Of a DNA stretch of 64,000 bases, positions 1 to 9,051 are shown in pieces. The translations under genes and the position numbers were made by a program. The notes beneath the pieces are model-generated. The model saw nothing but the letters and a program-made list of their open reading frames with translations, was not told the DNA's origin and made no database searches. Position 1 is the first letter of the stretch. Each line of letters opens with the position of its first letter. The stretch is from JAGXRK01 sp963714415. Its GTDB lineage: Bacteria; Bacteroidota; Ignavibacteria; Ignavibacteriales; Ignavibacteriaceae. The DNA is taken from the NCBI GenBank assembly GCA_963714415.1, contig CAVQOL010000004.1:1-64000 (forward strand), given 5' to 3'.

Positions 1-44
1 CTGCAACTTTTTTAGCAGGGGCTTGATAAAAAATAATTACGAGT

Positions 45-1724
45 TTATTTTATTAAAATCATCTTCTTCGTCTCAACAAAAGAACCTGCTTTCAACTGAT
101 AGAAATAAACTCCGCTTGGAAGATTGGCTGCATTCCAGTTTAGTTCATAAGTTCCAACAGATTTTTCTTCATCTACTAATGTTGCAACCTCACTACCCAA
201 TACATCATAAATTTTAATGGTTACAGAACTTAATTTGGGAATAGAATATTTTATTGTTGTCGTCGGGTTAAATGGATTGGGGTAGTTTTGCGACAATGAG
301 TAGCTTTCTGCGACTGCACCATGATTAGATTCAACTCCTGTTACAATGAATTTGCGTTTAAATGAAATATTGTACCAATATTCAAAGAATTGATACTCGT
401 TACCTGCGGAATCATTTAAAATATAGCCCATGAAAAAGTCACCACGTTCTATATCCTTTGGTACCCAAGAAGAATCTAACCACACGTAGTGCCATACTGA
501 AGTCATATTACTTTGTGCATCATACGTGTAAGTGAACTTATCACCGCTATACATTAATTGGGTCCAATACTCCTCCAATTCTGAGAGTATGTTGTTGTTA
601 GCATCATAGGTGTAAGTGGACCGCAAGCTAAAAATCCATTGACCGTTATGCCAATCTTCGTACAGACGTGAGAGCATATTGTTGTTCACATCATAGGTGT
701 AAGTGTACCGCCAGCTATACACCCATTGACCGTTCTCCCAATTCTCACCCAGATGTGAGAGCATATTGTTGTTCGCATCATAAGTGTAGGTATGCCGAAA
801 CCAATGTGCCCATTGACCGTTTATCCATTGTTCGTGATATTCTGAGAGCAAATTGTTGTTCGCATCATAGGTAAACGTAAACCGGTCGCTATTTACCACT
901 TGACCATTCTCCCAAAACTCCGACAGACGTGAGAGCATATTGTTGTTAGCATCATATGTGTACGTGTGCAGAACTCTATACACCCATTGACCGTTCTCCC
1001 ACCATTCGTACAGATGTAAGAGTCTATTATTGTTAGCATCATATGTATAAGTGCGTCGACTGCTATACACCCATTGACCGTTCTCCCAAGACTCCCCTAA
1101 AGCTGAAAGTCTATTGTTGTTTACATCATAGGTGTAGGCGTACCGAAAGGAATGCGTCAATTGGCTGTTCTGCCAATACTCCGATAAAAGAGAGATCATA
1201 TTATTGTTCACATCATAGGTGTAAGTGTTTTGATCGCTGTACTCTAATTGACCGTTCTCCCAATGTTCGGTCAGATCTGAGAGAATATTGTTGTTAGCAT
1301 CATATGTATAAGTGTACCGATAGCTATCCACCAATTGACCTTGGTCCCAATTCTCTCTCAGATATGAGAGGATATTACTATTTGCATCATATGTGTACTC
1401 CCGACGATATTTAATCATCCATTGACTGTTTTCCCAATCCTCCCACAATTCTGTGAGCATATTGTTGTTTGCATCGTATGTGTATGTACGGCGCTCAGTA
1501 TCCACCCAAAAGCCATCAGTAAATTTTTGAATCAAATCGGCTGTCATTTTTGCGCTGGTATTGAAAGAGTACAGATGCCTCATCGTGTCTTGCTCGCTTA
1601 TAACAATTGCGGTGTCAATTACATAGATTTCTGATTGTGGGAAAAACATCTTATTGGTGAGAGGAAATGTTTTATCTCCGTTGGGATAAAATCTATCATT
1701 GTGGAAAAGGATATGATTCACCAT
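45..1724 (-). CDS. T9SS-sorted secreted repeat protein (main part)
   Basis: This is a secreted surface protein of unknown function. From about residue 79 to 425 it holds twelve imperfect units of about 29 residues, each opening with a TYTYDANNN-like motif and containing a W-x-NGQW-like motif. The last ~80 residues are a classic type IX secretion sorting domain: SLSQNYPNPFNPTTTIKY, then a beta-rich stretch with YDVLGSEVATL and LPSGVYFYQL, ending in KKMILIK. Such domains direct export and surface anchoring in Bacteroidota-like bacteria. The signal peptide lies in the overlapping frame just upstream (to 1961), reached by a one-base frameshift near 1720 where GG would need to be GGG. The YD-like units recall RHS/YD repeats but are shorter and lack the RHS core; binding or adhesion is only a guess. 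Confidence 0.8.
   Translation of the reverse strand: MVNHILFHNDRFYPNGDKTFPLTNKMFFPQSEIYVIDTAIVISEQDTMRHLYSFNTSAKMTADLIQKFTDGFWVDTERRTYTYDANNNMLTELWEDWENSQWMIKYRREYTYDANSNILSYLRENWDQGQLVDSYRYTYTYDANNNILSDLTEHWENGQLEYSDQNTYTYDVNNNMISLLSEYWQNSQLTHSFRYAYTYDVNNNRLSALGESWENGQWVYSSRRTYTYDANNNRLLHLYEWWENGQWVYRVLHTYTYDANNNMLSRLSEFWENGQVVNSDRFTFTYDANNNLLSEYHEQWINGQWAHWFRHTYTYDANNNMLSHLGENWENGQWVYSWRYTYTYDVNNNMLSRLYEDWHNGQWIFSLRSTYTYDANNNILSELEEYWTQLMYSGDKFTYTYDAQSNMTSVWHYVWLDSSWVPKDIERGDFFMGYILNDSAGNEYQFFEYWYNISFKRKFIVTGVESNHGAVAESYSLSQNYPNPFNPTTTIKYSIPKLSSVTIKIYDVLGSEVATLVDEEKSVGTYELNWNAANLPSGVYFYQLKAGSFVETKKMILIK
455..1487 (-). repeat. Twelve ~87-bp coding tandem repeats
   Basis: The DNA repeats with a period of about 87 bp, most visibly as recurring gttgttNgcatcatANgt blocks. 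Each unit encodes about 29 residues beginning with the TYTYDANNN motif. Units differ mainly in the second half, which suggests divergence after expansion. All units stay in frame with one another. Confidence 0.85.
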
Positions 1725-1961
1725 TCTACATCAAGAGTGTCTATTCCAATTCGAAACCTATTCTGATATTCTGAAGATAAGAATCTGTTAGATTGATGAG
1801 CCTGTACATTCCTGTTAATTATTGGAAATTGTTTATCCTGTTGGTCTATTAAACCGTTCATTTTTTTTAAATTTGTTTCGTTTATCTGCTTATGTAACTG
1901 TGCAAAATTTATTTGCGTTACAAGCAAGAGGAAAAGGAAAAGTTTGTAATAAAGTTTTCAT
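1718..1961 (-). CDS. N-terminal signal-peptide part of the repeat protein
   Basis: This fragment joins the T9SS repeat protein below it. From the ATG at 1961 the frame closes quickly, but removing one A from the AAAA run at 1955-1958 gives MKLYYKLFLFLLLVTQINFA, an excellent signal peptide ending in FAQ. The open frame then runs to 1718, overlapping the main part, and a second one-base shift (GG to GGG near 1720) carries it through in frame. A GGAGGT Shine-Dalgarno sequence lies just upstream of 1961. Both shifts are in short homopolymers, so sequencing error is as likely as true decay. The linker between signal peptide and repeats is Asn/Gln-rich and matches no domain I recognise. Confidence 0.65.
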
Positions 1962-1989
1962 AGCGTACCTCCGACTCTAACAATTAAAA

Positions 1990-2020
1990 ATAAAAGCCTC
2001 CCTTAATGAGAGGCTTATAA
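1990..2020 (-). terminator. Rho-independent terminator of the beta-helix gene
   Basis: On the minus strand a stem of AAGCCTC and GAGGCTT is followed by a T-rich tract (TTATTTTT). It lies directly after the stop codon at 2027-2029 of the sorting-domain gene. Confidence 0.75.
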
Positions 2021-2321
2021 AAATTTTTATTTAAGCAAAATCATCTTTCTTGTTTCTACAAATGAACCAGCCTGAAGCTGATAGAAATAAACTCCGCTTG
2101 GTAATTAGATGCATTCCAAGTTAACTCATAAGTGCCAGCTGGTTTTTCTTCATTTACTAATGTTGCAACTTCACTTCCCAATACATCATAAATTTTAATT
2201 GTTACAAAACTTAATTTTGGGAATAGAATATTTTATTGTTGTTGTTGGGTTAAATGGATTGGGATAGTTTTGAGATAGAGCATACTCAGTTGGATAAACT
2301 GATAGATTTTCTTCAACTCCA

Positions 2322-3497
2322 ACAGGATTTGCAACGGATTTTCATAAGCACCAATATCCGGCATAGACCTACAGGATTTGGTCTTATGTTTCCGTAGAAA
2401 CAGTTGTAGGACAATAATACCATAGTGCTACCAATTTGAATTGAGTCAATTGCGGCACCAATGCAGGGACTAGTATCTTGTAAATGATAATCATTTGAGC
2501 TTACAAATAGTGGATCAGCATCTATGCAATTTTCATAAGCTCCTGTAAAAGCAGCTCCAGTAAATCCTTCTCTTCCTCCTTCAATCAGGCAATTATAAAA
2601 TCCAACACTTGATGTCACGTCAAAATCTAACTTGTGAAGGTTATTTCCATATATAATATTATTAATTAAAGGTAGTAGAACTATCATTGAAAATATACCG
2701 CCCCCTGTACAGTACAGTATTATTTACAATAGTGTTATTTATTAGAACAGCATGCACCTACCACCGTTACTAAAATGAACAATACCGTGTCCGCTAGTGA
2801 TGGTTCCGCACGTTAGAGTGATTTTGTTCTATTAAATTATTTATCAATACAGGGGAAGCATTGATGCCATCCAGTTCCAATATAATTGTACCATGCCCAG
2901 GTTATGATGAAAATGATTATTGCGGATAATGGCACTATGTTGCATTCCCCAGATACACATTGCGGAACCCATGAACTTGTGTTTTCAGTAAATTCACAAA
3001 ATTCAATTATCGGATTACCGACATATAGTAAATTGCTCCACCTGCGTCACCATAAAGATTAGTACAATACTTACATTATTCCGGAAATGACAATGTGAAA
3101 CTCTAAGCTTATCAATATTTGCACAGATGGCTCCTCCAACTGTCGTAATATCCTGCCGGTATTTGCTTTTCCATATTGAAAGTTACAATAAACAATCTTG
3201 CTTGAATCATTGTTTGAAGGCGTATCCATAAAACCAATCCCATGCCAGCCACCATCAGGAATAGTTAGATTGTGAAATCCTGTTGTGTCATTAATTGTAA
3301 ATAACAATTGTATCGGTTTCTGTTCCTATAGCCAGTAGTCTTCCCTGTACATTGAATTTGTAATGACCTGTAAAAACAACCTCAACACCGGGTTCAATTG
3401 TAAGAGTGGAATCATTTGGTATAGTTATTTCTCCATTAATGTGATAGGGAGAAAATGCTTTAGTCCAGGTTCCGCTTACATCACCGGCAGGTATTTC
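2322..3497 (-). repeat. Intragenic tandem duplication, copy B
   Basis: This is the second copy of the beta-helix module, again starting EIPAGDVSGTW and ending in a PDIGAYENP-like coding region before the sorting domain. It carries more frame breaks than copy A. One is a single extra base near 3300, where copy A reads on through the same site. Confidence 0.75.
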
Positions 3498-4696
3498 AGT
3501 AGGTTCAGGAAGTGCCAAAGGATTTTCATAAGCACCAATATCCGGCATTGAACCTGAAGGATTTGGTCTTGGATTTCCTTCATAATCAGTTGAAGGACAA
3601 TAATACCACGAACCATCAACCAAAATTGAATCTATTGCTGCACCTATGCAGTTAGATTTATTCTGTAGATGAAAATCATTTGAGCTTACAAATAGCGGAT
3701 CAACATCAATACAATTTTCATAGGTTCCTGTAAAAGTGGCTCCACTAAATCCTTCTTTCCCCCCTTCAATCAGGCAATTATAAAAATCTAGTCTCGATGG
3801 TCACATCAAGATTGACTTGAGAAGGTGTATTCCCATATATAATGTTATTAATTAACAAAGGTGTTGCTACTGTAATTGACAAATATAGCACCTCCCGATA
3901 CAGTCACAGCTATTATTTACAATAGTATTATTGATAAGAACAGGTTCACCACCACCGTTACTAAAATGAACAATACCATGTCCGCTAGGGATGGATGTGT
4001 GTCCGTTAGAGAGGTTGTTGGCGATTATATTATTAATCAATACCGGGGAAGTATTGCTGCCATTAAAGCTTCCAATATTAATTGTACCATGCCCCCGGTT
4101 ATGGTGAAAATAATTATTCCGGATCAAAGGATGTATATTGCTGCCCCAGATACAAATTGCACTTCCAAATGAACTTGTGTTTTCAGTGAACTCACAAAAT
4201 TCAATAATCGGATCACCTTATATCAATTGCTCCGCCGCCAGTCAGCATAATATCAGGGTGATAAGCACGTATTATTCCGGAACATACAATGAGAAACCAG
4301 CAACTTATTAATCTTTGCACAGATAGCTCCTCCCAACCTGTCGTAATATCCTGCACCTGTATTCGCTTTTCCATATTGCAGCTTACAGTAAACAATCTTG
4401 CTTGAATCATTGGTTGAAGGCGTATCTATAAAACGAATTCCGTGCCAGCCGCCATCAGGAATAGTTAGATTGTGAAATCCTGTTGTGTCATTAATTGTAA
4501 AAACAATTGTATCGGTTTCTGTTCCTATAGCCAGTAGTCTTCCCTGTACATTGAATTTGTAATGTCCTGTAAAAACAACTTCAACACCAGGTTCAATTGT
4601 GAGAGTAGAGTCATTTGGGATTGTAATTTCTCCGTTAATATTATACGGGGAGTTTGCTTTAGTCCATGTCCCGCTTACATCACCAGCTGGAATTTC
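3498..4696 (-). repeat. Intragenic tandem duplication, copy A
   Basis: This 1.2-kb unit begins with the codons for EIPAGDVSGTW and ends just after PDIGAYENP. It matches copy B base for base over long runs at an offset of 1199-1200 bp; for example the stretches starting at 4441 and 3241 are nearly identical for more than 100 bp. Confidence 0.8.
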
Positions 4697-4786
4697 AGTC
4701 TGAGCATATGTGCGTTGGGATTCAATTGGAGATAAAAATAGTATTATGAGAAAACAAAGACTTATAGTAAAAATTGATTTTTTCAT

Positions 4787-5224
4787 AACTCTTCCTCCTT
4801 GTATCATGATAATTTTGTTTGTGAACAATTACCCAATATGAATGCCATTGAAGAGTAGAAATTCTGTTTTCACTAATTTGTTAATTTGTAAGGGATTCTG
4901 TGAGTTAATGAAGAAGTGATAGAGATTTGTGAGAGAAAAGTTCGCTAATTTAAGCGAGTTTCGGATTTGCTATTTAATTATTTTCGCCACTTTTAACGAG
5001 TAATAGGCAGGTTGTCTTTCTTTTGGTCTTAGGAATAGCAGAATATATTTAGATTCAGATATAAATCTGAGATAAAACATCAAACATGCATCCGGACTTG
5101 ATCCGGAATCTAAAAGTCGAGTTTAGCTCATTTTAGATGCTGAAATAAATTCAGGATGACACTGATTAAGTTTTGGACAGTATGTTTTTGAATCTACGAA
5201 TAACAAGAAATCAGAAATAAACAT
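4787..5224. other. Intergenic region with a small palindromic repeat
   Basis: No gene is visible. At about 5090-5107 TCCGGA occurs twice, five bases apart, and at 5140-5154 CTGAA and TTCAG form a hairpin, followed by AGGATGAC. This composition resembles dispersed intergenic palindromes. The rest is AT-rich and includes a short hairpin near 4950. Confidence 0.5.
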
Positions 5225-6748
5225 TTATTTTTCTGCCCTGCTAATACCCAACTTATTCATTTTATATCTAATTGTGGTCTCTGAAATATTTAACTGACGG
5301 GCTGCCTTTGATTGATTCCAATTACATTCTATTAACACTTTCCTTATCAATTTTATTTCATAATCTAAAAGGTTTTTCTCAAGTGAATTGCTCGTATCAT
5401 ATTTAGGAGAAATTGCCTCTGCTTTTTTCCATTCTTCCTGAAAGTCTGCGGGCAAAATACTTGCATCAATTACTTTCATTTCCGACGGTGCTAAAGTAAC
5501 CAGCCTCTCAACAAAATTTTCCAACTCCCGTATATTTCCCGACCATGAATGGTATTTTAAAAAGTCCAATATTTCTTCATGAAACATTTCAATCTTTTTC
5601 TGTTGTTCAAGCGAGTATTTTTTAAGAAAATAGTTAGCTAATAATGGAATATCTTCACAACGCTCATTTAATGATGGAACGGAAATAGGATAGACATAGA
5701 GCCTGTAAAATAAATCTTCCCGAAATTTCTGCTCTTCTACTAATTGTTTTAGCGATGAACTGGAGGCAGTAATTATTCGCACATCAACTTTACGAGTTTC
5801 ATTACTGCCAATGGGACGAATTTCACTTTCCTGAAGAAAACGAAGTAATTTGCTCTGTAATTCTATGGGAAGATTAGTAATCTCATCCATAAACAAAGTA
5901 CCGCCATTAGCTTCTTCCAGTAAACCTTTCCTGGAAAAATTAGCCCCGGTAAATGCACCTTTGATATGACCAAAGAGTTCACTCTCAATCAGATTTGCAG
6001 GAATAGCACCGCAGTCAATTGCAACAAATTTTTGGTGATTCCTGGAACTGTATTGATGGATGGCTTTCGCAATCAGCTCTTTGCCCGTACCGCTTTGTCC
6101 ATCCAGCAAAACACGAACATCACAGCGGGCTGCCGATTCGATTGTTTGTAATAACTGAATAAACTTTTTGCTCTTACCTAATAATCCATGGGCTTCATAT
6201 TTCTTTAAAAGAGTTTCTTGGGGTAATGGAGTAGTAAAATATTGCTGAATTTTTTGAACGTCCCTTAAATATGGTGAGACGATTGCAGTAAATTTCTCAA
6301 GAAATGAAAAATCACTTTCAGTAAATATATATTCTTCAAATTTATTTAAAAGTAATAATGTACCAATTATAACTCCTTCTACAGTAAAGGGAACACACAT
6401 AACGGATTGTAAATTAATATCCTTAAAGAGCTCCTTATTGAAACGGGAATCTTCCCGGATGTTTTCAGATAAAAAGCCGCTATTATTTGCAATAGTCCAA
6501 CCGCTTAAATACGCGTGCACAAATTTATAGGGCTCATTTTCAGCTTCTTCAACTTCTTTGTAAAGCGTTTTAACTGTTTCACGGGTTCTGGGATTTATCA
6601 TCATAATTAAAGTGGTTTCAGCCTTCATCAAACTGGATGCTTTTTCTGCAACCAGTCGTAAAGTTTCCTGGTAATCATTCTGTTTTGCCAGAACTGATGC
6701 CAGTTCAATCAATGATTCTAGTTTTGAGTCGTTCATATTCTTTATCAT
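5225..6748 (-). CDS. GAF-domain sigma-54-dependent transcriptional activator
   Basis: This activates transcription by sigma-54 RNA polymerase. Residues ~1-170 form a GAF-like sensory domain. Residues ~190-425 form the AAA+ domain, with a Walker A variant GQSGTGKE, the sigma-54-contacting loop GAFTGA, Walker B GTLFMDEI, and the FYRLYVYPI and HSWSGNIRELEN motifs. The C-terminus is a Fis-type helix-turn-helix (NWNQSKAARQLNISETTIRY). There is no receiver domain, so signalling is probably by ligand binding to the GAF domain. The start is either M1 or the ATG five codons later; neither has a good Shine-Dalgarno. TATTTTTG, a match to the Bacteroidota -7 element, lies about 20 bp upstream. No obvious sigma-54 target promoter was found nearby. 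Confidence 0.9.
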   Translation of the reverse strand: MIKNMNDSKLESLIELASVLAKQNDYQETLRLVAEKASSLMKAETTLIMMINPRTRETVKTLYKEVEEAENEPYKFVHAYLSGWTIANNSGFLSENIREDSRFNKELFKDINLQSVMCVPFTVEGVIIGTLLLLNKFEEYIFTESDFSFLEKFTAIVSPYLRDVQKIQQYFTTPLPQETLLKKYEAHGLLGKSKKFIQLLQTIESAARCDVRVLLDGQSGTGKELIAKAIHQYSSRNHQKFVAIDCGAIPANLIESELFGHIKGAFTGANFSRKGLLEEANGGTLFMDEITNLPIELQSKLLRFLQESEIRPIGSNETRKVDVRIITASSSSLKQLVEEQKFREDLFYRLYVYPISVPSLNERCEDIPLLANYFLKKYSLEQQKKIEMFHEEILDFLKYHSWSGNIRELENFVERLVTLAPSEMKVIDASILPADFQEEWKKAEAISPKYDTSNSLEKNLLDYEIKLIRKVLIECNWNQSKAARQLNISETTIRYKMNKLGISRAEK

Positions 6749-6780
6749 TGAGTTGTTTCAAAAATAAAAATTACTTGATC

Positions 6781-6871
6781 GTCATTCCCACCCCGATTTT
6801 CATCGGGATAAACTCCAGTGGGAATCCATTTTGTTTTAAGTGTTCTGGATTCCCGTTTCCACGGGAATGAC
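6781..6871. repeat. Intergenic palindromic repeat with inverted ends
   Basis: The ends GTCATTCCC (6781) and GGGAATGAC (6863-6871) are inverted copies. Inside are a second pair, TGGGAATCCA and CTGGATTCCC, and a small CCCGAT/ATCGGG hairpin. This layout fits a non-coding dispersed palindromic element. A related AACGGAATGACGG stretch follows near 6955-6970. Confidence 0.6.
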
Positions 6872-7035
6872 ACTTACTGCATATCCTTAAGACAGTCTCA
6901 TCTATTTTATATATAATATTAACAGATTCAGATTCCGAAACAATTCGCCACGGCGAACGGAATGACGGTTCTCGGACAGACTCCCATTACGTCTCAGTTA
7001 TATTTCGAAAATAATTTCAATTTAGTGTAAACTTT

Positions 7036-7341
7036 TTACTTTGCAACTAATTTAGCTAATCGGCTTTTTGCATCAACGAGTTCAGGTAAATCCTTATCTG
7101 CATCTTTCCAGAGTTCTAAAAATTTTTCAAACTCGCCAATTGCCTTTTCCTTCCAGCCTTTTTCCTCATACAATTTGGCTAAGCGATAATGATATTTAGG
7201 GTGAATGAGTCGTCTATTATTACTCTTAGGATCAAAAGTAATTAATCTTTCGTATTCGGCAATAGCTTTTTCCAACTCACCATTCAGGTAATAAGCTCTT
7301 GCCAGAACATCCTGAAGAAATGGTATATTGTAGGCAATCAA
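7036..7341 (-). CDS. C-terminal TPR fragment of the TPR kinase
   Basis: This is the end of the Ser/Thr kinase-TPR protein that starts at 10017. It carries tetratricopeptide helices (AYYLNGELEKAIAEYERLI, then YRLAKLYEEKGWKEKAIGEF), which are protein-protein interaction repeats. Upstream, the frame is picked up from the fragment ending at 7505 through a bridge encoding SYQRRNPYWEETQVKFW, with one-base shifts near 7500 and 7345. The protein ends in LAKLVAK with no further domain. Confidence 0.65.
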   Translation of the reverse strand: MIAYNIPFLQDVLARAYYLNGELEKAIAEYERLITFDPKSNNRRLIHPKYHYRLAKLYEEKGWKEKAIGEFEKFLELWKDADKDLPELVDAKSRLAKLVAK

Positions 7342-7504
7342 TGCCTTATACTGCCAATACTAACTATTTCCAACGAATCCGGTTTTTCACCAACGGCTAT
7401 TGCATCCTTAAAAGCACCTTCTGCTAACATTAGCTCCATGCTAAGGGAATTGTGCCAAAATTTTACCTGTGTTTCCTCCCAATATGGATTCCTTCTCTGA
7501 TAGC

Positions 7505-8239
7505 TCAAGTATAAGAGGACTCGCTCACAGCCATCTTTGATTTTGCCGAATCAATTTTTCCTTCCATTAAATCCACACGTGCCAGAAATTGGATGCTTCC
7601 TAAAAAATCAAATGAATATCCAAAATCTTTCACAACAACTTTAAATTCTTCAAAACAACTTCTGCTAAGCTCATATTCTCCCTTTTCAAGATAAACCCAA
7701 CCACTAAGCATGGTGCTAACAGCAACTCCGTATTTGTTTCCTGCTAATTTCATAAGTTCTTGTGTCTTGCCGAAATCTATCAAGGATTGTTTATAATGAC
7801 CAAGAAACGCGTGATAGATTCCTTTCCACATATATCCATGTGCTTTTATACCAGGCGTTGGATTTGATGTAATAAAATTATCGAGCCATTTCATTGCTTC
7901 CGTATAATTTTCTTTAAGCGCATAAATGTAGGCAATATTTAGTTCCGAGCCGAAACCAGGCTTCACTTCAATAGCTTCTTTAAATTTGGCAAGAGCATTA
8001 TCAAGCTCTCCCAATTTAAAATATAGCTCTCCCATAGAATCTAATGGATTTGCTTCACCCGGAGATAGAGAGGCGTATCTTTTAAAATATTCAATAGCCT
8101 TTTTATAATTTCCCATATCAGAGTATGTGTAAGCAAGAGAATTATATGCCTTACTAAATTCGGGGTCCAGTTCAAGCACCTTGTTAAAATTAATTATTGC
8201 TTCTTCGTACATTTGTCTATACCGATAATAAAAGCCCAA
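7505..8239 (-). CDS. Middle TPR fragment of the TPR kinase
   Basis: This region consists of about six TPR repeats, for example AYNSLAYTYSDMGNYKKAIE and LGELDNALAKFKEAIEVKPG, and continues the kinase protein from the fragment above it. The join near 8230 needs one base removed in CATTTATTTGGG, after which LGFYYRYRQMYEEAI reads on as a normal TPR helix. There is no start codon with a ribosome site here, so it is not an independent gene. Confidence 0.7.
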   Translation of the reverse strand: MGFYYRYRQMYEEAIINFNKVLELDPEFSKAYNSLAYTYSDMGNYKKAIEYFKRYASLSPGEANPLDSMGELYFKLGELDNALAKFKEAIEVKPGFGSELNIAYIYALKENYTEAMKWLDNFITSNPTPGIKAHGYMWKGIYHAFLGHYKQSLIDFGKTQELMKLAGNKYGVAVSTMLSGWVYLEKGEYELSRSCFEEFKVVVKDFGYSFDFLGSIQFLARVDLMEGKIDSAKSKMAVSESSYT

Positions 8240-8909
8240 ATAAATGTAAAGCCTGTTTCTCTTTGGGAAATTTCTTAACCATCTGTTTAAGAATGCTGAA
8301 CCTTTTTTCCGGCAGGTTCTCTATTCTTCCGGCATATCCAGCTTCTATATAAAGTCTCTCTTTCTCTGTTGCCTTCTCTGAAAAAGTTTTTGCTCTCTCG
8401 TAAGCATTTAGTTCCTTTTCCACATATCTTAAATTATCGTAAACCCAGGCAAGATATAAATATGCTAAGGCAAATGTTGAATCTATTTCTATCGCTTTTT
8501 CAAACTGCTTGCAGGCATCATCATAATAATTTTTTTCATATTCTTCTTTCCCTCTCAGAAAATAGTTATACGCTTCCATTGAATTAGTTGAAACATCAGC
8601 AATTCGTAATTGAACTGATTCTATCTCCCCGGCAGAAAGCCCGATACCCTTCACAATTTCCTCGCTTAAATAGTCAATTTGACTTTCTAATATGCTTGCT
8701 AAACCTGCACTTCTTGTGTTAGCACTTTTTAATAATTTTTTAGAGGAAGCATCCAAAACTTTTACATCGGTTACAAAAACATCACCGGCTTTTATAAAAC
8801 TGCCGATAACAATAGCATCAATGCCATCCATACGACATAACTCAAAAGCTAAATCTTTATCAATTACTTCTACTTCTCCCTTTCCAAGTTGTATTAAAAG
8901 ATCATGCAT
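8217..8909 (-). CDS. TolB/FlgO-like plus TPR fragment of the TPR kinase
   Basis: This frame is open back to about 9056, so the internal Met at 8909 is not a true start. The part from 9056 encodes SIAVISFENQTGDSSYNYLQ and later MDGIDAIVIGSFIKAGDVF, the pattern of a TolB-N/FlgO-like domain often found between kinase and TPRs in such receptors. TPR helices begin around LRGKEEYEKNYYDDACKQFE. It joins the kinase fragment by adding one A to the A5 run at 9055-9059, giving FEKNDIP across the junction, and joins the next TPR fragment near 8230. Confidence 0.7.
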   Translation of the reverse strand: MHDLLIQLGKGEVEVIDKDLAFELCRMDGIDAIVIGSFIKAGDVFVTDVKVLDASSKKLLKSANTRSAGLASILESQIDYLSEEIVKGIGLSAGEIESVQLRIADVSTNSMEAYNYFLRGKEEYEKNYYDDACKQFEKAIEIDSTFALAYLYLAWVYDNLRYVEKELNAYERAKTFSEKATEKERLYIEAGYAGRIENLPEKRFSILKQMVKKFPKEKQALHLFGLLLSV

Positions 8910-9051
8910 CCTTTCCCAGGTTGTTACTTGCAGATACTCCGCTTGTTCAAGATTAGTAATTAAAAGATTTGGAATTGCTTTTTGAAGATAATTATAACTT
9001 GAATCACCGGTTTGATTTTCAAAACTAATTACTGCAATAGAAATGGGGATA

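Larger units (their letters stand above)
2027..4786 (-). pseudogene. Frameshifted beta-helix surface protein with T9SS domain
   Basis: One long secreted protein gene is readable only in pieces. It starts at ATG 4786 after a strong AAGGAGG site, with signal peptide MKKSIFTISLCFLIILFLSP. Next come IPNDSTLTIEPGVEVVFTG (a typical start of right-handed beta-helix surface proteins) and Asn-rich coils such as PVLINNIIANN. The frame then shifts near 4275, 4215, 3895 and several more times down to about 2310. The gene ends in a T9SS sorting domain (YFYQLQAG, then KKMILLK-like residues) with stop at 2027-2029. The main readable pieces are 4253-4786, 3867-4127, 3291-3623, 3071-3307 and 2313-2687. The second half repeats the first. 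Some of the many shifts may be assembly errors across the duplicated segment; real decay of an accessory adhesin is also possible. Confidence 0.7.

Noticed and set aside
668..1297. Cys/His-rich plus-strand frames such as CCSHHRC
   Set aside because: They are mirror frames of the repetitive minus-strand gene and have no ribosome sites.
455..1487. Regular ~87-bp repeats as a possible CRISPR array
   Set aside because: The units are longer than CRISPR repeats, diverge along their whole length, and encode an in-frame protein repeat.
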